Shown: positions 1-6,639 of the stretch, in pieces | Position numbering within the stretch: position 1 is the stretch's first letter | How the letters are laid out: every line of letters starts with the position of its first letter | NCBI GenBank assembly: GCA_964512385.1 | Contig: CAZEHZ010000088.1 | Coordinates: forward strand, 1 to 9,635 | Origin: CALXXL01 sp964512385 | GTDB taxonomy: Bacteria > Verrucomicrobiota > Lentisphaeria > Victivallales > Victivallaceae | Direction of reading: 5' to 3' | DNA: 9,635 bases | Notes under the pieces: generated by a model | What the model was told of the DNA's origin: nothing | The model's input: the letters and a program-made list of their open reading frames with translations, nothing else | The model's database searches: none | Translations under genes and position numbers: made by a program

Positions 1-3000
1 TCCAAAGCGGTGTTGCTGGAATCATCGGCACGCACGGTAAAGATACCGTTGCCGTCGGCATTTTCAGTAAACGTAATAGTATAACCATCAAGTTGTTTGG
101 TGTCGCCAATCGCCATAGTCAGCGACTTGCCGCCAAAGCTGCAGGCAATACTTTCAAACGCATAATTGATTTTACCGATATTATAATCGCCTTGGCCTAA
201 ACGACCGGCAAAACTCCAGCTTTCGGCCGCAATCAGCGATAAATCACTCCACGCTCCGCCGGTCAGGAACCAATCACCGGCCATACTGAATACCACATTA
301 CTGATATCCATAACATAGGCACTGTTTACGCCGCCGAAACCGTTGTTTTCGCCGCTGATCAAAACCGTTTTACCGGAGCCATTGATCACATTCATACCAA
401 TAGTCATATTGCCGGTAATCTTAAATTCACTAACTTCAGACAAATCCAAATCAAACTTGCCGGCAATGCTTTCGTCTTCCGATCCCCATGAACCAGAGTA
501 AATTCCACCGCCGCCTAAACTTAACTTACCGCTGAACTGGTGATAATCGGAGTCTGCCCAAAACGTAATTACCCCGGCGGTCATGGTCAAGTTTTCCATT
601 TTACCGCAACGCACCATCATAGTAGCGCCGGCACCGTCCATTACAATATTCTTCAGCACGGTATTCTGAGTTTGATACCCCAGAATAATCCCGCCGTTAT
701 GCATGGTAATACCGTCCACCACCTGATCGGCGGTATCCAAATATAAACGGGTATCCCAGAACGATGTACTGGCGTCAATCACCAAATTAGTAATATTATT
801 TGTCATGCCCATCCAGCCGCTGACTAAAGTAAAGCCGTCAATGGCGTTGGTACTTGCCAAAGCTACGCCGCCCCAGCCGGCACCGGCATCCAAAGTAATA
901 TTCTTCAAATTAACATTGCCTTTTACCGCAAAAGCAGAACCGGCATCCAATTTACCAATATAGACGTTTTCAAAGGTTAAACTTTCACCCTCTTTAGCTT
1001 CTACGCAGAAGTATTTAGAGGCGGTAAAATCTTTGTAAACATTATTCGTACCAAATTCCTTGCCGTCCAGAGTAACACTATCAAAAGCTCCGCCCTGGAA
1101 GTATGCGCCGTAATATCCGGTACCCATGGCAATGGCGGTACCGGTCATATCCACTTTGCTCATAGTTAATGAGCCTGCCCCGAGCTGCAGGGTACCGTCA
1201 ATAATCGTACCGTTGGTAATGGTGCTGGCGCCGGCTTCGGCATAAATCCAGTCCGCCTTAGACGCAAAGTTGTCAATCACTGTACCCTGCAAATGAATAT
1301 CGGAATCATTGGAATTCAAACCGTTTACCTTAGACCCGGTTTCCAAATATGCCATTGCATCATCCACCTTCACGCTCGTGGCTTCGGAATCCGCCTGCAT
1401 CCACAAGGACGCGCCGTTGGCAAAGGTTACATTTTCCGCCTTAGACCCGGCGGTGAACTGCGCCAATGTGTAATTGGCAAACGAGTAAGAAATACCTTTG
1501 TAAGCATCGGCAACGCCGGTGAACAAGGAATTTTTAATCACATTATCAGTATAACCAATATATAAACCGCCGTTGGCAAATACAAAATTTTCCGCCACGC
1601 CGTCCACTAAACTGAAGTTATGATAATTGCTATTGGCGCCGTAATTATTGTTCACCCCGGTTATATTGGTGGCATTGCCATACATCTGTAAGGTAGTATC
1701 ACCGTTAATAACCGTGTTTGTGCTGGTAGCACCGGTAACGATAGCCAGCAAGCCATCGCTAACCGTGGTGTTATTGGCAACAGCATCGCCTTCTACCAGG
1801 AAGTAACCGCTGTTAATCACCATGTTTTCGGCTTTTTTATTACCGAAAGACCACTTGGTGCTTGTGCCGTCGGCCGCCACATAGGTACCGGTGCTTTCAT
1901 TGGTATAGTTGGTACGGAAGCCGTCCAGAATACCGCCCTCTTCCAAAGTAACATTTTTCAACTGCAAATCATCATTGCGGTCAACGTTGTTGCCCAAGTC
2001 GCCAAACAGGTTGCACTTATCCGCCACTGTCCAGTTTTCCACCACGCCGCCGGTAAAGCTGTAAGCCTTGCCGACATAGCTGCCGGAAACTTCGTCCAGA
2101 TAGAACATGTTGCTTACGGTACCGCCCTTATTAACGTCCAGCTTGCTCATGGACAACACTTCCTGATTGCCGTTACCTTCAAAATGCACATTGGCATAAA
2201 CGGTAACTTCATCAGCATAGCCGGACCAATTGTAAGTCTGATACTTGTTAGTTGCGGAATCCCACACCTTCAAATCTACCGACTGCGAACCTTTTAATCC
2301 CCACAGCTGGCCGCCCTTTTCAATTGTACCGGTTACTTCAGAACCATCGCCGCCAATCCATAAAGCGCCGCCGTCCTTAACATTAACATTGCTGGCGGAA
2401 CCAACGATCGGAGTCAAAACATTGTCAACCAGTTTACTCCCCTGCAGATCCCAGTTGGTCAAATAAAGCACGCCGCCTTTTTCCACGGTAACATCTTCAA
2501 TCAAAGCGTTATCGTAAACATGAGCCGAACCGCCGGCCTTTAAGGTAACTTTAGAGGCATAACTGTTGGAATTGCTGAACAGAATAAGTTCAGCGCCATC
2601 ACGGGTTTCGCCAACTGCTTTATTGTGTGAATTCTTATCATCCACTATAACATTGGTTAAAGAAGCACCGATACTTTCATATCTTGCGCCTTCCAAAATA
2701 TTCAACCCGTCAATCGTCATACCGGAACCGCACTGTGCCCAGGTATCATTACTGCTAAGCGTAACATTGGTTAATTCACCGGCACTGCCAACCAGAAGAC
2801 TGTCGCCGGACAAGGTAAGACCGTCCACCGTACAAGCGGCTCCAATGTCAAAACGAGCGTCAACGCCGTTTACATTAGAAATTTTTGCGCCGGCCCCGGA
2901 GCCTAAAATGTACAATGAACCGCGGTCAATAGTAACGTTTGTTACCACATGATTGGCACCGGCAATTTCCCACTTACCGCCGTCCACCAGCTTTAAATCG

Positions 3001-3431
3001 GTAAGAGTAGTATTGTCGTAGCTCTGTCCCCACGCACCGTCGCCGGAAACTGTGGTATTCAGCCAAGTCCCGCTCCCCCAGGTCAACCCGTTGTAAACGA
3101 TTGCGGTATCAATTGTGCCGCCGCCGTTACTCAACAGATAGTCATCCCAACTTTCGCCATTTGCGGTAACATTGAAAGATGACCCGCCGGCGTTAACTGT
3201 CTGTTTACCGTCTGCGGTAATTATGGTATTTTCCGCCTTACCACCGTCTAAAATGTTCTGCAACCAGGCAACAGTAGTACCGTCTGCAATCCCGGCTACA
3301 TCCTGTTCGCCACCATACTCAACTGTAGTATTTACAGTTTTACCGCCAGCTTCCACGGTTTGTTTGCCACCATAGGGAACGGATTCATTCTCTACAGTCA
3401 TGCCGCTTGTTACTTTTTCAGTATAAGCCAT
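1..3431 (-). CDS. Giant AIDA-type repeat surface protein / adhesin, C-terminus cut by window edge
   Basis: The frame from ATG 3429-3431 has no stop down to position 3, giving at least 1143 residues. The N-terminus opens directly into classic strand-loop-strand repeats: VPYGGKQTVEAGGKTV at residues 18-33, then VEYGGEQDV, ILDGGKAENTI and further rungs of the form xNVTLxxGGxLxV (for example around 163-175, 313-325, 346-358). This matches the AIDA / autotransporter passenger repeat family (TIGR04415-like), whose members form beta-solenoid stalks. From about residue 950 the pattern loosens into a less regular beta-rich Gly/Ser segment. I count two prolines (P19, P341), six cysteines and about ten arginines. 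A role as an extracellular adhesin or stalk is inferred. No beta-barrel or type I secretion signal is visible because the C-terminus lies outside. The favoured start has an AAAGGG Shine-Dalgarno 7 bases upstream but no signal peptide; an upstream in-frame start would add one (see findings). It is transcribed divergently from rmuC. Confidence 0.85.
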   Translation of the reverse strand, partial: MAYTEKVTSGMTVENESVPYGGKQTVEAGGKTVNTTVEYGGEQDVAGIADGTTVAWLQNILDGGKAENTIITADGKQTVNAGGSSFNVTANGESWDDYLLSNGGGTIDTAIVYNGLTWGSGTWLNTTVSGDGAWGQSYDNTTLTDLKLVDGGKWEIAGANHVVTNVTIDRGSLYILGSGAGAKISNVNGVDARFDIGAACTVDGLTLSGDSLLVGSAGELTNVTLSSNDTWAQCGSGMTIDGLNILEGARYESIGASLTNVIVDDKNSHNKAVGETRDGAELILFSNSNSYASKVTLKAGGSAHVYDNALIEDVTVEKGGVLYLTNWDLQGSKLVDNVLTPIVGSASNVNVKDGGALWIGGDGSEVTGTIEKGGQLWGLKGSQSVDLKVWDSATNKYQTYNWSGYADEVTVYANVHFEGNGNQEVLSMSKLDVNKGGTVSNMFYLDEVSGSYVGKAYSFTGGVVENWTVADKCNLFGDLGNNVDRNDDLQLKNVTLEEGGILDGFRTNYTNESTGTYVAADGTSTKWSFGNKKAENMVINSGYFLVEGDAVANNTTVSDGLLAIVTGATSTNTVINGDTTLQMYGNATNITGVNNNYGANSNYHNFSLVDGVAENFVFANGGLYIGYTDNVIKNSLFTGVADAYKGISYSFANYTLAQFTAGSKAENVTFANGASLWMQADSEATSVKVDDAMAYLETGSKVNGLNSNDSDIHLQGTVIDNFASKADWIYAEAGASTITNGTIIDGTLQLGAGSLTMSKVDMTGTAIAMGTGYYGAYFQGGAFDSVTLDGKEFGTNNVYKDFTASKYFCVEAKEGESLTFENVYIGKLDAGSAFAVKGNVNLKNITLDAGAGWGGVALASTNAIDGFTLVSGWMGMTNNITNLVIDASTSFWDTRLYLDTADQVVDGITMHNGGIILGYQTQNTVLKNIVMDGAGATMMVRCGKMENLTMTAGVITFWADSDYHQFSGKLSLGGGGIYSGSWGSEDESIAGKFDLDLSEVSEFKITGNMTIGMNVINGSGKTVLISGENNGFGGVNSAYVMDISNVVFSMAGDWFLTGGAWSDLSLIAAESWSFAGRLGQGDYNIGKINYAFESIACSFGGKSLTMAIGDTKQLDGYTITFTENADGNGIFTVRADDSSNTAL

Positions 3432-3438
3432 TTTCACA

Positions 3439-3444
3439 CCCTTT
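3439..3444 (-). promoter_or_regulatory. Ribosome binding site of the repeat adhesin
   Basis: On the minus strand AAAGGG (continuing into GTGTG) lies 7 bases before ATG 3429-3431. This is the best Shine-Dalgarno match near any in-frame ATG of the gene and is the main reason for choosing that start. The in-frame ATG at 3588-3590 is preceded only by A/T-rich sequence. Confidence 0.6.
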
Positions 3445-3452
3445 TTTTGTTT

Positions 3453-3479
3453 TCGGCCGCCGCACTGTGCTGCAGCCGA
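3453..3479 (-). promoter_or_regulatory. GC-rich stem-loop in the adhesin leader
   Basis: The segment folds on itself: TCGGC at 3453-3457 pairs with GCCGA at 3475-3479, followed inward by a C/A mismatch, a 2-bp stem, a C/T mismatch and a 3-bp stem closing a 3-base loop. That gives ten pairs with two mismatches. It is the only GC-rich patch in an otherwise AT-rich leader and sits 22 bases before the start codon, between promoter and Shine-Dalgarno. On the minus strand it is followed by A-rich sequence rather than a T tract, so it does not look like a terminator. A translational control role is possible but only inferred. Confidence 0.4.
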
Positions 3480-3558
3480 GATTTTATTTTGTAACACATC
3501 TGTGTTTATCACCAAGAAAAAAAACGCCACAAAATCAATAAAAAAAACCTTACACCTA

Positions 3559-3586
3559 CTTATACCACAATTTTTCAACTTGTCAA
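3559..3586 (-). promoter_or_regulatory. Sigma70-like promoter for the repeat adhesin
   Basis: On the minus strand a perfect -35 TTGACA (3581-3586) and a -10 TATAAG (3559-3564) are separated by 16 bases. This is the best promoter match in the divergent region. It would give a leader of roughly 120 bases before ATG 3429-3431, and it is consistent with that start rather than the ATG at 3588-3590, which lies upstream of the -35 box. Confidence 0.6.
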
Positions 3587-3803
3587 CCATATTTTTTAAA
3601 TTTTCTTTAATTTTTACATAATGCATTACACATAAACAACTTAACATATCAAACACCACAGTCATTACCATCCTTTTAAAACGAATCAATTTTTTATATC
3701 GCTTGAAATTAGCAATTTATGCGGTAAATTATAATTGCGAGTTAAAAAATACTGATTTTATAGCTAAAAAAACTGGACATCAACAGAAAGCAAATTTACG
3801 ATA

Positions 3804-3830
3804 TTGATTTTATAAGATACTTATTACAAT
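3804..3830 (+). promoter_or_regulatory. Weak promoter candidate for rmuC
   Basis: TTGATT (3804-3809) and TACAAT (3825-3830) are separated by 15 bases, shorter than ideal, about 40 bases before the rmuC start. Several other A/T-rich hexamers nearby could serve as -10 elements, so the exact placement is uncertain. Confidence 0.3.
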
Positions 3831-3872
3831 ACATTTAACAATAAAGACACCAAAAACTAAAGAAAGATATTT

Positions 3873-5231
3873 ATGCATATTTTTAATTTTTTTATAATTC
3901 TGCTAATAATTCTAATCGCTTTAATTATCGTTATCACCATATATTTTGGCAAAAAAAACCGTCCGGTCGATAATTCGGCGCAAATTATTGAGTTAAAATT
4001 CTTATTAAGCCAAATTTCCGAACTGGTTCATCGTGAGTCAACTGCCAATCGTGCCGATGCCCTGTCCAACCGGGAGGAACTGCGGCGCAGTCTGGCGGAA
4101 AACCGCACCGAAATCAGTAATTCATTCCGCAATTTGGCCGAAACCACCACCGGGACTTTACAAAGTTTCTCCGCCCGTCTGCAGGAGTTTACCGGCCGCA
4201 CCGATGAAAAATTCAACACTATGACCACCTCCACCGAACAGCGTTTGAATCAAATGCGGGAAACCATCGACCTGAAACTCCAGCAGTTACAGGCCGACAA
4301 CGCCAAAAAACTTGATGAAATGCGGGCCACTGTAGATGAAAAACTTCAGCAGTCGGTGGAAAAACGCTTTAACGAATCTTTTAAAATGATTTCTGAACGG
4401 CTGGAAATGGTGCATAAAAGCATGGGCGAAATGCAGGCTCTGGCCACCGGCGTCGGTGATTTAAAACGAGTCTTGACCAACGTGAAAACCCGTGGCAATT
4501 TAGGCGAAATTCAGCTTGGCACAATTTTGGAACAGTGTCTGGCGCCGGAACAGTATATTCTGAATGCCGCCACCCGAAGCAATACCTCCGAACGTGTGGA
4601 ATTTGCCGTAAAAATGCCCGGTAAAGACCCGGTGTCGGATGCCGTTTTACTGCCGATAGACTCCAAATTCCCCATGGAAGACTATCAGCGTCTGCTGGAG
4701 GCATATGACGCCGCCCTGCCGCCGGATGAAATAAAAAAGATTCAAAACAGCTTTGAATCCGCCGTCCGCAAAAGTGCGCAGGATATTCACAATAAATACA
4801 TCAATCCCCCTTATACCACCGACTTTGCCGTAATGTTTGTGCCGACCGAAGGCTTATATGCCGAAATTCTGCGCCGTCCCGGTTTGTTCGAACGTCTACA
4901 GCGAGACTATAAAATCTCCGTGGTCGGACCGACTAATCTGGTGGCGTTTTTAAACAGTCTGCAAATGGGCTTCCGTACGTTGGCGATCGAGCGGCGTTCC
5001 AGTGAAGTCTGGGCTTTGCTCGGCGCCGTAAAAAATGAGTTCGGCAAATTTGGCGATGTGCTGGAAAAAACCCGCAACCGTCTGGAATGTGCGGTAAAAG
5101 ATATCGACTCCGCCGGCATCCGGACTCGTGCCATAGAACGCAAACTGCGTGGTGTCGAGGCTTTGCCGGATGCCGACGCCATGCCGCTGCTTGATTCCGC
5201 CCCCGATAATACCGGCAATCTTGATTTATAA
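3873..5231 (+). CDS. rmuC: RmuC family protein (putative DNA recombination / inversion-limiting factor)
   Basis: The 452-residue protein has the full RmuC architecture. A single N-terminal membrane segment (about residues 5-24, very Ile/Leu-rich) is followed by basic GKKNR, then a long charged coiled coil (about 35-190). The conserved RmuC domain (about 195-425) carries VLTNVKTRGNLGEIQL, ERVEFAVKMPG, PIDSKFPMEDYQRL (261-274), FVPTEGLYAE and VGPTNLVAFLNSLQMGF. The family is related to PD-(D/E)XK nucleases, and E. coli RmuC limits inversions at short inverted repeats. The biochemical activity is not well established, so the role here is by homology. Length is typical for the family. The start codon has only a weak A/G-rich Shine-Dalgarno (AGAAAGA), but the TM segment begins immediately, supporting it. 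The stop is 69 bases before the next gene, with no terminator between; co-transcription by readthrough is possible. Confidence 0.93.
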   Translation: MHIFNFFIILLIILIALIIVITIYFGKKNRPVDNSAQIIELKFLLSQISELVHRESTANRADALSNREELRRSLAENRTEISNSFRNLAETTTGTLQSFSARLQEFTGRTDEKFNTMTTSTEQRLNQMRETIDLKLQQLQADNAKKLDEMRATVDEKLQQSVEKRFNESFKMISERLEMVHKSMGEMQALATGVGDLKRVLTNVKTRGNLGEIQLGTILEQCLAPEQYILNAATRSNTSERVEFAVKMPGKDPVSDAVLLPIDSKFPMEDYQRLLEAYDAALPPDEIKKIQNSFESAVRKSAQDIHNKYINPPYTTDFAVMFVPTEGLYAEILRRPGLFERLQRDYKISVVGPTNLVAFLNSLQMGFRTLAIERRSSEVWALLGAVKNEFGKFGDVLEKTRNRLECAVKDIDSAGIRTRAIERKLRGVEALPDADAMPLLDSAPDNTGNLDL

Positions 5232-5232
5232 T

Positions 5233-5261
5233 TTGACTTTGCTGTTGTTTGATGGTATTCT
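5233..5261 (+). promoter_or_regulatory. Sigma70-like promoter for the FAD oxidoreductase
   Basis: TTGACT (5233-5238) and TATTCT (5256-5261) are separated by exactly 17 bases. They lie directly after the rmuC stop codon, placing the predicted transcription start about 30 bases before the oxidoreductase start. This suggests the gene can be expressed independently of rmuC. Confidence 0.6.
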
Positions 5262-5284
5262 ATTATCAACCTTTAATCAAATAA

Positions 5285-5291
5285 GAAAAGG
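5285..5291 (+). promoter_or_regulatory. Ribosome binding site of the FAD oxidoreductase
   Basis: AAAAGGA lies 9 bases before ATG 5301-5303 and fixes the start, placing the Rossmann motif at residue 11 as is normal for the family. Confidence 0.6.
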
Positions 5292-5300
5292 ACACAGATT

Positions 5301-6554
5301 ATGAAAAGCATAAAACATCCGATAAAATATGATGTGGTTGTGGTTGGCGGCGGCGTAGGCGGGATTACCGCCGCGGTGGCATCGGCCCGGCAAGGCGCCA
5401 AAACCCTGCTGGTGGAGGAAGATTTGGTACTTGGCGGCGCTTTGACCGACTATTATGTGGCCATGTTATGCGGCAAACCGACTCAGGGAATTTTGCTGGA
5501 AATCTTAAATCGCTGTATTGAAAAATACAGTTTACAGCACGGTATCAACTGGTTTATGCCATCGGCCTGGATGCACGCCATTGCCGATATTTGCGGCATG
5601 GAACCGAATTTGGAAATTATGACCGGCGCCCGTCTGGTGGATGTTGATTGCGACAATAACCGCATTGAGTCAATTGAAGTATATTGCGACTCCGTACTGC
5701 GCCGCATCTCCGGCAAAGTGTTTATTGAAGCCACCGGCACCGGATTTTTTGCGGAACTCGCCGGTGGTGAAATCATGTACGGCCGTGATGCCCAAAGCGA
5801 TTTTAATGAAAAATTTGCACCGGAAAAACGTGATGAGAAAATTCAACAGGTTACTTGGATGTATATCTCGCAAAAACTCCCCGGTTTTAAGCCGTTTGAC
5901 ATGACAAAGCTGGAAAACGTAAAACTTGGCGTTCTGCCGCAGGAAGACTACTGGTTCCATGCCGAACCCGATAAGGCGATTGCCGCCAACGACGGCATAT
6001 ATCTGCACTGGGGTTGCCGTACCGAATGTGCAGATACCAGAGACAGCGTGGCGATTGGTCATGCTCAGCAGACCGCATTAAAATTAATGGAACGCGACCA
6101 TGCGCTTTTACGGGAAAACGGTTACACAGTTTCACTGGCGCCTAAAATCGGTATTCGTGAAATTCGCCGGGTAAAAGGTTTATATGTGTTGCGTTGCGAG
6201 GATTTAGTGCAGAATTTATTCCCGGAAGACACCGTAGCGGTGGGTAAATATGTGCTGGATGTCTGGGGAGAAAGCGTCAGTGCCGCGGCGCCGAAGAACG
6301 GCTATGGCATTCCATACCGTTCATTAGTCCCGTTGCATGTAGATAATTTACTGCTTTCCGGCCGTGTAATCAGCGGTTCTCACATTGCCATGAGCTCTTA
6401 TCGTGTAATGCCGATTGTCGGCAATATCGGCCATGCGGCCGGGGTAGCGGCGGCGTTGGCGGCGTTAAACAATCAAAATCCGGCTCAGGTGGATGTACAA
6501 TATTTACAGCGGGAACTTACCTCGGCCAAGCATCACCAGATCTTAACTAAATAA
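5301..6554 (+). CDS. FAD-dependent oxidoreductase (FAD_oxidored family)
   Basis: This 417-residue protein starts with a dinucleotide-binding Rossmann motif: DVVVVGGGVGGITAAVASA at residues 11-29, ending the second strand at E39/E40. Next comes GGALTDYY (45-52), the region that contacts FAD in this family. A mid-domain FIEATGTGFFAELAGGE (141-157) matches the typical 'ATGDGDLA' signature. The C-terminus carries IPYRSLVP (337-344), NLLLSGRVISGSHIA (349-363) and RVMPIVGNIGHAAGVAAALA (368-387), the usual closing FAD-binding block. GIREIRR (284-290) is also characteristic. It is probably a cytosolic flavoenzyme; the substrate cannot be read from the sequence and its neighbours give no pathway. No Cys cluster for Fe-S is seen. 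The start has a good Shine-Dalgarno (AAAAGGA, 5285-5291). Length is at the short end of a family that often carries extra C-terminal domains. A strong terminator follows. Confidence 0.88.
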   Translation: MKSIKHPIKYDVVVVGGGVGGITAAVASARQGAKTLLVEEDLVLGGALTDYYVAMLCGKPTQGILLEILNRCIEKYSLQHGINWFMPSAWMHAIADICGMEPNLEIMTGARLVDVDCDNNRIESIEVYCDSVLRRISGKVFIEATGTGFFAELAGGEIMYGRDAQSDFNEKFAPEKRDEKIQQVTWMYISQKLPGFKPFDMTKLENVKLGVLPQEDYWFHAEPDKAIAANDGIYLHWGCRTECADTRDSVAIGHAQQTALKLMERDHALLRENGYTVSLAPKIGIREIRRVKGLYVLRCEDLVQNLFPEDTVAVGKYVLDVWGESVSAAAPKNGYGIPYRSLVPLHVDNLLLSGRVISGSHIAMSSYRVMPIVGNIGHAAGVAAALAALNNQNPAQVDVQYLQRELTSAKHHQILTK

Positions 6555-6572
6555 TCTTACTACTACTAAACC

Positions 6573-6610
6573 AAAAACGTTGTCCGGCACTAAACCGGGC
6601 AACGTTTTTT
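6573..6610. terminator. Bidirectional rho-independent terminator between convergent genes
   Basis: A 15-pair stem with one G-T wobble closes on a 7-base loop (CACTAAA, 6588-6594): the AAAAACGTTG-T-CCGG arm at 6573-6587 pairs with CCGG-G-CAACGTTTTT at 6595-6609. The T run serves the plus-strand oxidoreductase, which ends 18 bases earlier. The A run gives a T tract on the minus strand for the Na/Pi symporter gene, which ends about 30 bases away on the other side. Confidence 0.9.
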
Positions 6611-6639
6611 ATTGATACTGTATAATGGATTGATGAATT

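Larger units (their letters stand above)
3432..3872. other. AT-rich divergent intergenic region
   Basis: No separate gene is supported in these 441 bases between the divergent adhesin and rmuC genes. Besides the promoter and stem-loop listed separately, it holds small dyads: AACACA-TC-TGTGTT at 3493-3506, the perfect palindrome TAATGCATTA at 3619-3628, and arms GCAATT (3712-3717) and AATTGC (3733-3738). Any of these could be operators, but dyads are also expected by chance in such AT-rich DNA. The minus-strand frame of the adhesin remains open from 3431 up to a TAA at 3717-3719. Confidence 0.6.

Noticed and set aside
540..3375. Several plus-strand open frames of 67-128 codons opposite the adhesin
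   Set aside because: They are antisense to a single uninterrupted minus-strand frame with clear repeat signatures; their predicted proteins are low-complexity and have no recognisable domain or Shine-Dalgarno support.
1..3431. The repetitive coding region as a CRISPR array or nucleotide-level tandem repeat
   Set aside because: The repetition is at protein level (degenerate GG-turn rungs); no exact direct repeats with regular spacers were seen at the DNA level.
3453..3490. Hairpin followed by a T-rich stretch read on the plus strand as a terminator
   Set aside because: No plus-strand gene ends there, the stem has two mismatches, and the following T tract is interrupted (ATTTTATTTT).
4028..5269. 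Minus- and plus-strand open frames overlapping rmuC
   Set aside because: They lie within the well-conserved RmuC coding sequence; the translations are compositional shadows (Arg/Ser-rich) with no domain.
5483..6135. Antisense and alternate-frame open frames inside the FAD oxidoreductase gene
   Set aside because: They overlap conserved FAD-binding sequence and carry no recognisable motif of their own.
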